Below, one piece after another: positions 47,279 through 55,887 of a DNA stretch of 64,000 nt. The position numbers were made by a program, and so were the translations under genes. The stretch covers positions 1 through 64,000 of the forward strand of contig NZ_JAEDAH010000032.1 in NCBI RefSeq assembly GCF_020320395.1. Direction: 5' to 3'. Origin of the DNA: Thalassolituus marinus (GTDB taxonomy: Bacteria > Pseudomonadota > Gammaproteobacteria > Pseudomonadales > Oceanobacteraceae). The notes beneath the pieces were generated by a model that was not told the DNA's origin, did no database searches, and worked only from the letters and a program-made list of their open reading frames with translations. Each line of letters starts with the position of its first letter. Position 1 is the stretch's first letter.

Positions 47279-48376
47279 ATGAGCCTGAAACACTTCGTAA
47301 CGCATCAAATCAGCAAGGAAAGCAAAGATCCGGCCGCCACCCTGGTCAGCAGTGAACAGGAAGCCGATCTTGAGCATGACAGCCTGGCGCACTTCTATGC
47401 GCAGACCAGCGCTCAGCTGAAAGGGGTTTTTACCCAGCGCTCAGGGAAACGCTACGGCGTGTTTCATCCGGAGATCACCCAGGTCAGAGCCCTGATTCAG
47501 GACTGGCAGGCAGATCGCCAGACCTTTATCGCTCTGACCCGGCGTATCAGTAAGCAGTTTGCCAACAGCCTCGACAACAGTGAACTGGCCATCGAGGGCT
47601 ATCTTGCGTTCTTTCTGGAACAGCTGGCCGACAGCGATCGCCTGTATATTTTTCACCTGCGCCGCAAAACCAGTGTCTCCATCAATCCGGATATGACGCT
47701 GACAGAAACGCACTACCTCGACTTCTCAAACACCGGCTTCGGCGTGATGCTCAACCTGACAGACTGGCTGGCCGATGATGACAGCAAATACCTGACCTTC
47801 AGTTTCGGGCGCGGCGATAAGCCAGTGCAGAATCACTTTGCCGAATGTATTGGCTTTACCGATACATTGAATACGGCAGCCGAGACTGAAGCTTTCCTCG
47901 AAATTGTTGACCAGTTCAGCCACACTCTGCCGCCGGAGCAGGGCTTCGAATGCAAGGCCAAGGTTGTGGATTACTGCATGGAACAGGATATGCGCGGCGA
48001 ACCCGTGGTATTCGAAGAGCTGGCCGATTATCTGTCGAACGAAATCAAGGCAGAGCCGGCCAAGGCGTTTTCCCATTACATCATCGACAAACAGAAAGAA
48101 CGTCAGGCTGAAGCCCGGCAATCGTTGTCGCCGGAACAACTGGCCGCACAGGGTGCGAGTACGGAAGTCGTGGCAGAAGCGATAAAAACAGAACTGATTC
48201 CGGACCGTAAAAAACTGAAAGGCTTTATCCGCTACAGTGGCAAGAACAAAGACCTCAGCCTGAGTTTCTCGGCCAGTATGCTGGAAAAACAGGAAATTGT
48301 TTTTGATGGCGTCAGTAACGAATTGCGTATCACGAAGGTACCGGAGTCCCTGCTGAAACAGTTAAAACAGTCCTGA
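47279..48376 (+). CDS. yejK: Nucleoid-associated protein YejK (NdpA)
   Basis: 365 aa nucleoid-bound protein (37-kDa nucleoid-associated family). The YejK pattern starts with the H-F-V-x-H-Q-I-x-K-like N-terminus LKHFVTHQISKES; YIFHLRRKTS, FISGTGDx-like SFGRGDKPVQNHFAECIGF and the C-terminal RKKLKGFIRYSGKNKDLSLSF fit. It is about 30 residues longer than E. coli YejK (335). Role in DNA organisation is not well defined. Converges with the next gene. Confidence 0.93.
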   Translation: MSLKHFVTHQISKESKDPAATLVSSEQEADLEHDSLAHFYAQTSAQLKGVFTQRSGKRYGVFHPEITQVRALIQDWQADRQTFIALTRRISKQFANSLDNSELAIEGYLAFFLEQLADSDRLYIFHLRRKTSVSINPDMTLTETHYLDFSNTGFGVMLNLTDWLADDDSKYLTFSFGRGDKPVQNHFAECIGFTDTLNTAAETEAFLEIVDQFSHTLPPEQGFECKAKVVDYCMEQDMRGEPVVFEELADYLSNEIKAEPAKAFSHYIIDKQKERQAEARQSLSPEQLAAQGASTEVVAEAIKTELIPDRKKLKGFIRYSGKNKDLSLSFSASMLEKQEIVFDGVSNELRITKVPESLLKQLKQS

Positions 48377-48423
48377 GCAAGTATACGGGTCAGTCAGATG
48401 CTGCTGCCTGGCCCGAAGCATCA

Positions 48424-49137
48424 TTATTCCGCTGCCACCTGCGGCATTTGCAGGTTATTCACCAGGAGATCACGGATTGAGCGGCCAGTACGGTCAACAA
48501 TAAACACGGCGGCCTTTTCGTTGTAAGCCAGCAAGGCTCCCTTCACGAACTTCCACTTACCGGCAATATCGGTTTTCAGTTTTTCATCATGCAGAGAGGC
48601 CAGCGCTTCATCGAAACGCTTGCTCTGGCTTTCAATCCCGACCTCAGTAAAGCCGTGGCCACCAAACATACTGGTCTGAAACATCACATAGCTGGCCAGC
48701 ATGCGCTCAAGACTGTCGAGCATCACCATCACTGCCTGCTCATCAGCTCCACTGCGACTGGCCGGGCGATCCTGATCAAACGCCTGATACAAAGCTTCCT
48801 GGCGGATCTGCAGGTTAGGTAACACATTGACCACGTCACCGCTGTCAGCAGCGGCTTTATTATCAGCAACAAACTGCGCGGTCTTTTGCCATTCACTGTT
48901 TATGTCCGGCCAGATTCCTGCGATATCGCGACTCAGTACTGTTGCCTCAGACAAAACGTCCTGCAAACGCTGACTGGCAGCCTTATCGCCCCCGTTACGG
49001 GTAATCAGACACATTTCCGTTGTCACGCGATGCGCATAAGTCTCGAGCAATTCTCGTTTACGCTGCGCATCGTCAGCCACCGACGCAATCGCAGAGCCGC
49101 CAAAACATAACAACAGCAGAAATGTCACAATTTTCAA
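48424..49137 (-). CDS. Exported helical protein of unknown function
   Basis: About 237 aa. I choose TTG 49137, which has GGGGGA 7 bases upstream and gives the signal peptide MKIVTFLLLLCFGGSAIA; the frame is also open to TTG 49152. The mature part is an all-helical acidic bundle with KRELLETYAHRVTTEMCLI at its start. This resembles the PilJ-type N-terminal sensing domain (type IV pili methyl-accepting) in general look, but without the rest of a receptor. Not assigned. Confidence 0.72.
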   Translation of the reverse strand: MKIVTFLLLLCFGGSAIASVADDAQRKRELLETYAHRVTTEMCLITRNGGDKAASQRLQDVLSEATVLSRDIAGIWPDINSEWQKTAQFVADNKAAADSGDVVNVLPNLQIRQEALYQAFDQDRPASRSGADEQAVMVMLDSLERMLASYVMFQTSMFGGHGFTEVGIESQSKRFDEALASLHDEKLKTDIAGKWKFVKGALLAYNEKAAVFIVDRTGRSIRDLLVNNLQMPQVAAE

Positions 49138-49152
49138 AGCGGTATCCCCCAA

Positions 49153-49393
49153 AGAAATACAGGTTAATGGTGAGAATTTATGGCCTGTACGGCATCACTC
49201 GTGCCCGGCTCTTATTTATCCTCTGACCATACGAAAAATACGATGCCAGTACCAGTAGTCGATTGCCTCTGTCGGTAAATGACCGCAACTGACAGACGGG
49301 CGTCTGCTGGCCAGCTGTCAGCCCCTGTGATACAACACGGCCAACCCTGATACTTTCAGATGACCTCCGATCCAACGCAGTATTATCAGCACA
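49153..49393. other. Intergenic region upstream of the CDF exporter
   Basis: 241 bp with no reading frame I trust and no riboswitch or metal-regulator operator I recognise. It should hold the divergent promoters. Confidence 0.4.
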
Positions 49394-50386
49394 ATGGCGA
49401 ATACACATTCCATAAAGAAGTGGCAACACAGCCATGACTTCAACTCAACGAACAATGAAGGCGAAAAGCGTACGCTTTGGGTACTGATTCTGACCGCCAT
49501 TACCATGGTGGCGGAAATCGTTGCCGGAGCCTGGTATGGCTCTATGGCCTTGCTGGCGGACGGTTGGCATATGGGCACCCACGTTGCGGCCTTCCTTATC
49601 ACCCTGTTTGCCTATCGCTATGCCCGTCGTCATGCCAGCAATCCGGAATTCAGTTTTGGTACTGGTAAAGTGAATGTGCTGGGTGGCTTTGCCAGCGCGG
49701 TCGCTCTGGCAGTGGTTGCGCTGGTTATGGCAGTTGAATCCGTTGTGCGTCTGTTTGAACCTCAGACCATTCAGTTTACCCAGGCCATCTGGGTAGCCGT
49801 TCTGGGTTTGGCGATTAATCTGATCAGCGCCATGTTGCTGGGTCATGATCATCATCACGGTCATGATCACCATCACGACCACGACCACGACCACGACCAC
49901 GACAATCATCACAAGCATGACCACGACCATCATCATGATATGAATTTATACGCGGCCTACATGCATGTGCTGGCGGATGCTTTGACGTCAGTGCTTGCCA
50001 TTGCTGCATTGCTGGCAGGTAAATATATGGGGCTGAACTGGCTGGATCCATTGATGGGCATTGTTGGTGCGGTGATTATTGCTCGCTGGGCAGTTGGGCT
50101 GGTGAAGGAAAGCGCTCCGGTGCTGCTGGATGCCAGTCTTGCCGAAGAAAAACGAACCGCTATTCGCAAAACCCTGGAACAGGATGCCGATAATATTGTC
50201 ACAGACATCCATATCTGGCGCGTCAGCGGCAATCACTACGCAGCCATGATATCGTTGATGACACACACGCCTCAGGACGTGTCGCATTACAAACAGCTGC
50301 TAAGCGGTTATCGTCAACTGGCACACGTCACCATCGAGGTGAATACCTGTCTGGAACCCGATTGTCCGGTTAACCAGAAGTCATAA
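49394..50386 (+). CDS. dmeF: Cation diffusion facilitator, DmeF-like
   Basis: 330 aa inner-membrane metal/H+ antiporter of six helices with a C-terminal cytoplasmic domain. The transport site residues are D56 and H60 in ADGWHMGTH (helix 2) and H191 and D195 in HVLADALTS (helix 5). The loop between helices 4 and 5 is very His/Asp-rich (151-181, about 20 His). This is the DmeF (Co2+/Ni2+ export) layout; Zn2+ cannot be excluded. No dmeR regulator is adjacent. The 12 bp to the next gene suggests one unit. Confidence 0.92.
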   Translation: MANTHSIKKWQHSHDFNSTNNEGEKRTLWVLILTAITMVAEIVAGAWYGSMALLADGWHMGTHVAAFLITLFAYRYARRHASNPEFSFGTGKVNVLGGFASAVALAVVALVMAVESVVRLFEPQTIQFTQAIWVAVLGLAINLISAMLLGHDHHHGHDHHHDHDHDHDHDNHHKHDHDHHHDMNLYAAYMHVLADALTSVLAIAALLAGKYMGLNWLDPLMGIVGAVIIARWAVGLVKESAPVLLDASLAEEKRTAIRKTLEQDADNIVTDIHIWRVSGNHYAAMISLMTHTPQDVSHYKQLLSGYRQLAHVTIEVNTCLEPDCPVNQKS

Positions 50387-50397
50387 GGAGATTGTCG

Positions 50398-50748
50398 ATG
50401 AAGTATCAGGGAAGCTGTCACTGCGGGTCTGTTTCATTTCAGTTTGATGCAGACGAGATTACCTCAGGTGTGCGCTGTAATTGCTCGGTATGCCGACGCA
50501 AAGGAGCACTGATGACTCCCTATGTCATCGCACCGGAATCCCTGCAGCTGGAGGTCAGAAACGACGCACTTCAGGTCTACCGCTTCGGTAGTGGGATTGC
50601 GGCACACTACTTCTGCAAACAATGCGGCATCTACCCTTTCCACCAGACACTGAGAAAAAAAGATCATTACCGCATCAACATTGGTTGTCTTGAAGGTACT
50701 GACCCATTCTCTTTGCCAGTCGAAGTGTTTGATGGCGCATCACTCTGA
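50398..50748 (+). CDS. GFA family zinc protein
   Basis: 116 aa, ATG with AAGGAG upstream. Zinc-binding cysteines follow the GFA pattern: GSCHCG near residue 5-10, CNCSVCRRKG near 29-38 and CKQCGIYPFHQT near 76-87. Formaldehyde-activating enzyme family name covers many small reductase-like or metal-scavenging proteins; the substrate is unknown. 12 bp from the CDF gene, so it is likely cotranscribed. Confidence 0.9.
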   Translation: MKYQGSCHCGSVSFQFDADEITSGVRCNCSVCRRKGALMTPYVIAPESLQLEVRNDALQVYRFGSGIAAHYFCKQCGIYPFHQTLRKKDHYRINIGCLEGTDPFSLPVEVFDGASL

Positions 50749-50756
50749 GTGACCTT

Positions 50757-51119
50757 ATGAGCGAACAGAACCCTGCACAACTCCCGGAACCGGACTCTGA
50801 CCAGAACGATGCCGTACGCACCGCCGCACTGGTTGGTTACCTGTGCATGATTGCTGGCTACTTCACCGGCATTTTCTGGCTGATTGGTGGAATCTGGTGC
50901 ATGGTCAAACGCAGCGATGCTGATGGCAGTCGCTACGCCGGGCACCTGAATAATCTGATCAGTATTTTCTGGTGGGGGCTTGGACTCACCATCATCGGCT
51001 TTGTGCTGAGCCCGTTTATTATCGGCTACTTTATACTGTTGGGCGTATTTATCTGGTCGGTGTACCGCATCGTCAAGGGAATGGCCCTGCTCACCTCAAA
51101 TAAGCCCTTCCCCCTGTAA
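50757..51119 (+). CDS. DUF4870 (Tic20-like) membrane protein
   Basis: 120 aa with an acidic N-terminal 20 residues and three hydrophobic helices (AALVGYLCMIAGYFTGIFWLIGG, GLGLTIIGFVLSPFIIGYFILLGVFIWSVY). The GHLNNLISIFWWG motif fits DUF4870. Starts 8 bp after the GFA gene. No function known. Confidence 0.83.
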   Translation: MSEQNPAQLPEPDSDQNDAVRTAALVGYLCMIAGYFTGIFWLIGGIWCMVKRSDADGSRYAGHLNNLISIFWWGLGLTIIGFVLSPFIIGYFILLGVFIWSVYRIVKGMALLTSNKPFPL

Positions 51120-51134
51120 ACTGCGAGCAAGGTG

Positions 51135-51956
51135 TCAGCTTTTTTTGCCGGCACCTTCAGCAATGCGCTTCACAACCCGTGCAGCAGCAACAAAACCGAA
51201 CGTACCGGTCACCATGGTGGCGGAACCAAAACCTGAAGCGCAATCCAGGCGGGTGCTCTCTCCTTCACTTGGCTTCGCCTGACACACGCTGCCATCCGGT
51301 TGTGGATAGACCAGCTGCTCAGTGGAGAAAACGCAGGGAATCGAATAATTGCGCGAAGGATTACGCGAGAAGTTGTATTCCCGACGCAGCAAAGAACGTA
51401 CTTTGCGCGCCAGAGGATCATTGAATGTTTTATTCAGATCCGCCACCTGAATCTGAGTCGGATCGATCTGGCCGCCCGCAGCTCCGGTTGTGACAATGCG
51501 GATTTTATTACGCTTGCAGTGAGCAATTAACGCGGCCTTACTTTTTACGCTATCAATGCAATCAATAACGTAATCCAGGCCGGTGTGAATCAGAGTTGTT
51601 TGATTCTTTTCGGTAACGAAATCCATAATCGCATGTACCTGACATTCAGGGTTAATGCGACGAATACGTTCAGCAACCGCTTCAACCTTCAGCTTGCCAA
51701 TTTCGCCGTCCATTGCGTGAATCTGACGATTAGTATTGGTGACGCAGATATCATCCATATCAATCAGAGTGATTTCACCGATACCGGAACGCGCCAGCGC
51801 CTCTGCAGCCCAGGTTCCAACACCACCAATGCCAACGACACATACATGTGCCGCCTGTAATCGGCTCAGGCCCTGTACGCCATATAAGCGGCCAATACCG
51901 CCAAAACGATCTGTGTATTCCGGACTCAACTGCAAACCTCTGTACTCTGCGGACAT
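51135..51956 (-). CDS. tcdA: tRNA threonylcarbamoyladenosine dehydratase TcdA
   Basis: 273 aa E1/ThiF-like enzyme that cyclises t6A37 of tRNA to ct6A with ATP. The Rossmann motif VCVVGIGGVGTWAAEALARSGIG (39-61) has the GxGGVG loop, and TNTNRQ binds ATP. The C-terminal VTGTFGFVAAARVVKRI is also conserved. Formerly CsdL/YgdL. Here there is no csdA or csdE neighbour. GTG 51959 and ATG 51956 are adjacent; ATG is used. YciO (5208) and MnmC (9957) also concern tRNA modification. Confidence 0.93.
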   Translation of the reverse strand: MSAEYRGLQLSPEYTDRFGGIGRLYGVQGLSRLQAAHVCVVGIGGVGTWAAEALARSGIGEITLIDMDDICVTNTNRQIHAMDGEIGKLKVEAVAERIRRINPECQVHAIMDFVTEKNQTTLIHTGLDYVIDCIDSVKSKAALIAHCKRNKIRIVTTGAAGGQIDPTQIQVADLNKTFNDPLARKVRSLLRREYNFSRNPSRNYSIPCVFSTEQLVYPQPDGSVCQAKPSEGESTRLDCASGFGSATMVTGTFGFVAAARVVKRIAEGAGKKS

Positions 51957-51983
51957 CACCGCGGGCTAAGGCGCAGAATTATA

Positions 51984-52607
51984 TCAGAGCTGAGTAACCT
52001 GTTCCTGCTTGTCAGAGGCAGGCATACGACGCAGCCAGCGAGCTGTTTCACTGATACGACCAAGGCTTGGTTCGCCACGGATAAACTGACGTACCAACTG
52101 ATCCTGCTCGGCATCCGGCAGCATACCCAATAACCCTTCACGCAGTTCAGGAATCGGAGCTATACGCGCAGTGAGGGTATCTACCATCAACGTCAGGAAC
52201 TCAGCAGACAGACGGGCGTGTTCCCGGTAATTGATACTGACCACTGCTTCATCTCCCTGACGCTCGATTACGACGTAGTCGTTAGTCTTCAGAGGGCCAC
52301 GCGTCAGTTCCAGGAAACGACTGAGATCATCGGAATGTTTGAGCCACTGCTGGCGGTCAGCACCGACCGCAAACACGTCCTGCCACAACTGGCGAAAACG
52401 ACGAACACTGACCTTTTCCTCAACCACCTTCAGTTCAAGCTTGTCGGCAACCAGCTTGTCCTGTTGATTAGTTTCTCCGTAAAGAGCCACCAGAAACCAG
52501 GGGTTATCCAGCGTTTCAAAGCGCCCCACCCCTTTCAGTTCAGTCGACTGACTCAGGGCAGAACACGAAAAAGACAGCAACAGCAGTAACGGCGTTAACA
52601 ATCTCAC
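51984..52607 (-). CDS. Chalcone isomerase-like periplasmic protein
   Basis: 207 aa with a signal peptide (RLLTPLLLLLSFSCSALSQ). GTG 52607 has GGAG at ideal spacing; the frame is open to 52718 but that part has no N-terminal signal. The mature part, with FETLDNPWFLVALYGE and DYVVIERQGDEAVVSIN, fits the chalcone-isomerase-like fold (PF16036). Such proteins bind fatty acids or have no enzymatic activity in bacteria. Function not known. It precedes tcdA by 27 bp. Confidence 0.78.
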   Translation of the reverse strand: MRLLTPLLLLLSFSCSALSQSTELKGVGRFETLDNPWFLVALYGETNQQDKLVADKLELKVVEEKVSVRRFRQLWQDVFAVGADRQQWLKHSDDLSRFLELTRGPLKTNDYVVIERQGDEAVVSINYREHARLSAEFLTLMVDTLTARIAPIPELREGLLGMLPDAEQDQLVRQFIRGEPSLGRISETARWLRRMPASDKQEQVTQL

Positions 52608-52808
52608 AGATGACTCCAAAGCGTAGAGTTGTTGTTCGTTGGGGCCATTCTGGCAAATCACCCTTTCTTTACAACGACGCTTTACGCCATGGTGACAATT
52701 TTGATAACTGGTTGACAATTTTTGTCACCCAGCTCAATAAACCCTCAATTCACACTTGACCATTTGGTTAAAAACAGAACCTCAATAGCACTGTATACGG
52801 ATATCAGG

Positions 52809-53279
52809 TCAGGAGAGATCAATCAGATCAATGAATGAAGTATGTGGTATCGAATCCCGCACCAGCTGCTGCTGGCGCTCAGGTTGGCGGATATCGTTAA
52901 GGGTTACCCGGGCAAGAACCTGAGTAATCAACTGATTTACGCCCCCCCAGTTAGAGGACAGAGAACAGCTGTGCGTGATATCGCAGGCATCCTCTTCTGC
53001 CGCGCAGTCGGTCAGCGCCACCGGCCCTTCGAAAGCCTGCACAACATCCAGCATACGAATCTGCGCTGGCGCCCGGGCGATACGATATCCTCCACGTGCT
53101 CCACGCTGAGCAATCACCAGACCACTATCGGCCAGTGCTTTCATAACCTTACGCACGGTGGGCATCGCCAGACCGGTTTTGCCCGCAATCTCCTCTCCCG
53201 AGAGTTTTACCGCACCGGCTTCTGCCAGTACGTTCAGAACCACTACACCGTAGTCAGTGAGCTTGCTGATTTTAAGCAT
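52809..53279 (-). CDS. Rrf2-family SUF regulator (IscR-like)
   Basis: 156 aa. An N-terminal winged helix (SKLTDYGVVVLNVLAEAG, GLAMPTVRKVMKALADSGLVIAQRGARGGYRI) is followed by three cysteines, C92-x6-C99-x5-C105, as ligands for a [2Fe-2S] or [4Fe-4S] cluster. IscR has C92, C98, C104 so the arrangement is similar. The match to the SUF-specific TIGR02944 type and its divergent position beside sufB suggest it senses Fe-S status and represses the suf genes. A possible operator is described below. Confidence 0.92.
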   Translation of the reverse strand: MLKISKLTDYGVVVLNVLAEAGAVKLSGEEIAGKTGLAMPTVRKVMKALADSGLVIAQRGARGGYRIARAPAQIRMLDVVQAFEGPVALTDCAAEEDACDITHSCSLSSNWGGVNQLITQVLARVTLNDIRQPERQQQLVRDSIPHTSFIDLIDLS

Positions 53280-53301
53280 GAGGCCCGTCCATCATAATGA
53301 G

Positions 53302-53324
53302 AATCTGTCGCAATTGGTCAGATT
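53302..53324. promoter_or_regulatory. Dyad upstream of the Rrf2 regulator gene
   Basis: AATCTG-N11-CAGATT inverted repeat located 23-45 bp before the regulator start, in its leader or promoter. It could serve autoregulation. Confidence 0.42.
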
Positions 53325-53385
53325 TCATCCACTTTGCTAGAATGCCCAACCATTAAAGCATACTAATCCGGTATTGATTAACAAT

Positions 53386-53410
53386 ATACCCGAGTAAAAC
53401 ACTCTGATAT
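53386..53410 (+). promoter_or_regulatory. IscR type-1-like operator over the sufB promoter
   Basis: ATACCCGAGT-AAAA-CACTCTGATAT, a 25 base imperfect palindrome that fits 21 of 25 positions of the E. coli IscR type-1 consensus (ATASYYGACTRWWWYAGTCRRSTAT, recalled). It overlaps the -35 region (53403-53408) of the candidate promoter with TATAAT at 53426-53431. Occupation by an IscR-like protein would repress sufB. Confidence 0.68.
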
Positions 53411-53425
53411 TACTTCAGAATCGGT

Positions 53426-53431
53426 TATAAT
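53426..53431 (+). promoter_or_regulatory. -10 of the suf operon
   Basis: Perfect TATAAT 123 bp upstream of sufB with a poor -35 (TCTGAT) 17 bp away, hidden under the putative operator. The leader RNA would be about 116 nt and contains CGAAG-AGAGA-CTTCG at 53537-53551, with the AGAGA in the loop near the ribosome binding site. Confidence 0.6.
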
Positions 53432-53553
53432 CGGCGTATCCGGAATGAATCAAGCGACTGGACTGCTGCAGGAAAGACACCTGCTCAGGCAGACAGCGCA
53501 AGGCCGCCAGAGCAGGCAGGACGCCGCCGGGCCCTTCGAAGAGAGACTTCGCT

Positions 53554-54996
53554 ATGAGCAGCAACGCTGAAATTGAACGCCGCATTGGTAATGACTACCA
53601 GGCTGGTTTTGTCACCAACATCGAATCCGACACCCTTGCGCCAGGCCTGGACGAAGATGTTGTGCGCTTTATTTCCGCCAAGAAAGGTGAGCCTGAATGG
53701 CTGACCGAATGGCGTCTGAAGGCTTTCCGTGCATGGCAGGAAATGGTTGAGCCTGACTGGGCTCACGTCACCTATCCTAAGCCGGACTTTCAGGCACTGT
53801 CCTACTACTCTGCGCCGAAGAGCATGGCTGACAAGCCTAAAAGTCTCGACGAAGTCGACCCGGAACTGCTGGCCACCTACGAAAAGCTGGGTATCCCACT
53901 GCACGAACAAATGGCACTGGCCGGTGTTGCTGTGGATGCAGTATTCGATTCGGTATCCGTTGCCACCACATTCCGCGAAAAACTGGCTGAAGCTGGCGTT
54001 ATTTTTATGCCGATTTCCGAAGCAGTACACGAACATCCGGAACTGGTTAAGAAATATCTGGGCAGTGTCGTGCCACAGCGCGACAACTTCTATGCGGCAC
54101 TGAACTCTGCCGTATTCTCCGACGGCTCCTTTGTTTACATTCCAAAAGGCGTTCGCTGCCCGATGGAACTGTCGACTTACTTCCGTATCAACGAAGCTAA
54201 GACCGGCCAGTTCGAACGTACTCTGATTGTTGCCGACGAAGGTTCTCATGTGTCCTATCTTGAGGGCTGCACCGCACCAATGCGCGACGAAAACCAGCTG
54301 CACGCCGCGGTGGTAGAGCTGGTCGCCATGGACAATGCTGAAATTAAATACAGCACCGTGCAGAACTGGTATCCGGGTGATAAAGAAGGTAAAGGCGGCA
54401 TTTATAACTTCGTGACCAAACGCGCAGTCGCACACACCAATGCGAAAGTCAGCTGGACTCAGGTTGAAACCGGCTCTGCCGTTACCTGGAAGTATCCAAG
54501 TTGTATTCTTAAAGGCGACAACTCGGTTGGCGAGTTTTATTCCGTTGCTCTGACCAATAATTTCCAACAGGCTGACACCGGCACCAAGATGGTTCACCTG
54601 GGCAAAAACACACGCTCGACCATTATTTCCAAGGGTATTTCTGCCGGTAAAAGTCAGAACGCCTACCGTGGCCTGGTGCGTATGAATCCGAACGCCGAAG
54701 GCGCCCGTAACTACACCCAGTGTGACTCGCTGTTAATTGGCGACCAGTGTGGCGCGCATACCTTCCCGTACATTGAAAGTAAGCACCCTTCTGCGGTTGT
54801 TGAGCACGAAGCCACCACCTCTACCGTCAGCGACGATCAGTTATTCCTCTGCCGTCAGCGCGGTATCGATACAGAAAAAGCTGTATCCATGATCGTTAAC
54901 GGTTTCTGTAAAGAGGTGTTTAAAGAGCTGCCGATGGAATTTGCCGTAGAAGCGGGCAAATTATTGGAAGTTTCATTGGAAGGCTCTGTTGGTTAA
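53554..54996 (+). CDS. sufB: Fe-S cluster scaffold SufB
   Basis: 480 aa subunit of the SufBCD scaffold that assembles Fe-S clusters and receives sulfur. The beta-helix core with [28 protein letters not shown] and [17 protein letters not shown] (Cys390, matching E. coli Cys405) is conserved, as is the C-terminal [18 protein letters not shown]. First gene of the operon. A 131 bp structured gap follows before sufC. Confidence 0.97.
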   Translation: MSSNAEIERRIGNDYQAGFVTNIESDTLAPGLDEDVVRFISAKKGEPEWLTEWRLKAFRAWQEMVEPDWAHVTYPKPDFQALSYYSAPKSMADKPKSLDEVDPELLATYEKLGIPLHEQMALAGVAVDAVFDSVSVATTFREKLAEAGVIFMPISEAVHEHPELVKKYLGSVVPQRDNFYAALNSAVFSDGSFVYIPKGVRCPMELSTYFRINEAKTGQFERTLIVADEGSHVSYLEGCTAPMRDENQLHAAVVELVAMDNAEIKYSTVQNWYPGDKEGKGGIYNFVTKRAVAHTNAKVSWTQVETGSAVTWKYPSCILKGDNSVGEFYSVALTNNFQQADTGTKMVHLGKNTRSTIISKGISAGKSQNAYRGLVRMNPNAEGARNYTQCDSLLIGDQCGAHTFPYIESKHPSAVVEHEATTSTVSDDQLFLCRQRGIDTEKAVSMIVNGFCKEVFKELPMEFAVEAGKLLEVSLEGSVG

Positions 54997-55127
54997 TTTG
55001 AAGCTACTGCGCTTCAACGGAACACATATCGAATCAGCGCCAGACGCCTGACTTCAGTCGTCCGACCAGAATTAAACGAAAGCGCCCGACGCCAGACACC
55101 GGGCGCCAGATTAAACGAGATACAACC
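54997..55127 (+). other. Structured 131 bp spacer between sufB and sufC
   Basis: TTGAAGC-TACTGC-GCTTCAA (54998-55017) forms a hairpin, as does GCGCCCG-N10-CGGGCGC near 55082-55107. CCAGAATTAAACGA (55068-55081) and CCAGATTAAACGA (55107-55119) are imperfect direct repeats. No T-run after the hairpins and no ORF. Confidence 0.55.
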
Positions 55128-55886
55128 ATGATCAGCATTAAAAACCTGCACGCTAACGTAGAAGACAAACAAATTCTGAAAGGCCTGAATCTGGAAATTG
55201 GTCCAGGTGAAGTGCACGCCATTATGGGTCCGAACGGTGCGGGTAAAAGTACGCTGGGTAACGTACTGTCTGGCCGTGATGGCTACGAAGTGACCGAAGG
55301 TTCTGTAGTACTGAACGGTAAAGACATTCTGGAAATGGAGCCGGAAGAACGTGCTCGCGAAGGTCTGTTTCTGGCGTTCCAGTATCCGGTAGAAATTCCG
55401 GGGGTATCTAACCTCGAATTCCTGAAAGCATCAGTTGACGCCGTACGCGCACATCAGGGTAAAGACGCACTGGATTCCGTGCAGTTCCTGAAACTGGCGC
55501 GTGAAAAGTGCAAAGCCGTGAATCTGGATGCCAGCTTCCTTAAGCGTGGCGTAAACGAAGGTTTCTCCGGTGGTGAGAAAAAGCGCAACGAGCTGATGCA
55601 GATGATGCTGCTCGAGCCTGAGCTGTGCATCCTCGATGAAACCGACTCAGGTCTGGATATCGATGCGCTGCAGGTGGTTGCTGAAGGCGTTAACGCTATG
55701 CGTGATCCTAAGCGCAGCTTTATTGTGGTTACCCACTATCAGCGTCTGCTTGACTACATCGTGCCTGATTACGTTCACGTTCTGGCCAATGGCCGCATCG
55801 TGAAATCCGGCGGTAAAGAGCTGGCTCTGGAGCTGGAAGAAAAAGGCTACGGCTGGCTGGAAAATTCCGATAACGGAGCAGCGTAA
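55128..55886 (+). CDS. sufC: Fe-S assembly ATPase SufC
   Basis: 252 aa ABC-type ATPase. Walker A is GPNGAGKSTLGNVL starting at residue 34, the signature is FSGGEKKRNELMQM near 145, and Walker B with CILDETDSGLDID follows. Works with SufB and SufD, driving conformational changes. The stop is 1 bp before the sufD start. Confidence 0.97.
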   Translation: MISIKNLHANVEDKQILKGLNLEIGPGEVHAIMGPNGAGKSTLGNVLSGRDGYEVTEGSVVLNGKDILEMEPEERAREGLFLAFQYPVEIPGVSNLEFLKASVDAVRAHQGKDALDSVQFLKLAREKCKAVNLDASFLKRGVNEGFSGGEKKRNELMQMMLLEPELCILDETDSGLDIDALQVVAEGVNAMRDPKRSFIVVTHYQRLLDYIVPDYVHVLANGRIVKSGGKELALELEEKGYGWLENSDNGAA

Positions 55887-55887
55887 G

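Noticed and set aside
49153-49393. NiCo or other metal riboswitch before the CDF exporter
   Set aside because: I could not find the conserved core bases of a known metal riboswitch; only weak hairpins are present.
53485-54597. 370 aa open frame on the minus strand across sufB
   Set aside because: It is antisense to a strongly conserved gene and has no recognisable domain; the codon pattern of sufB explains it.
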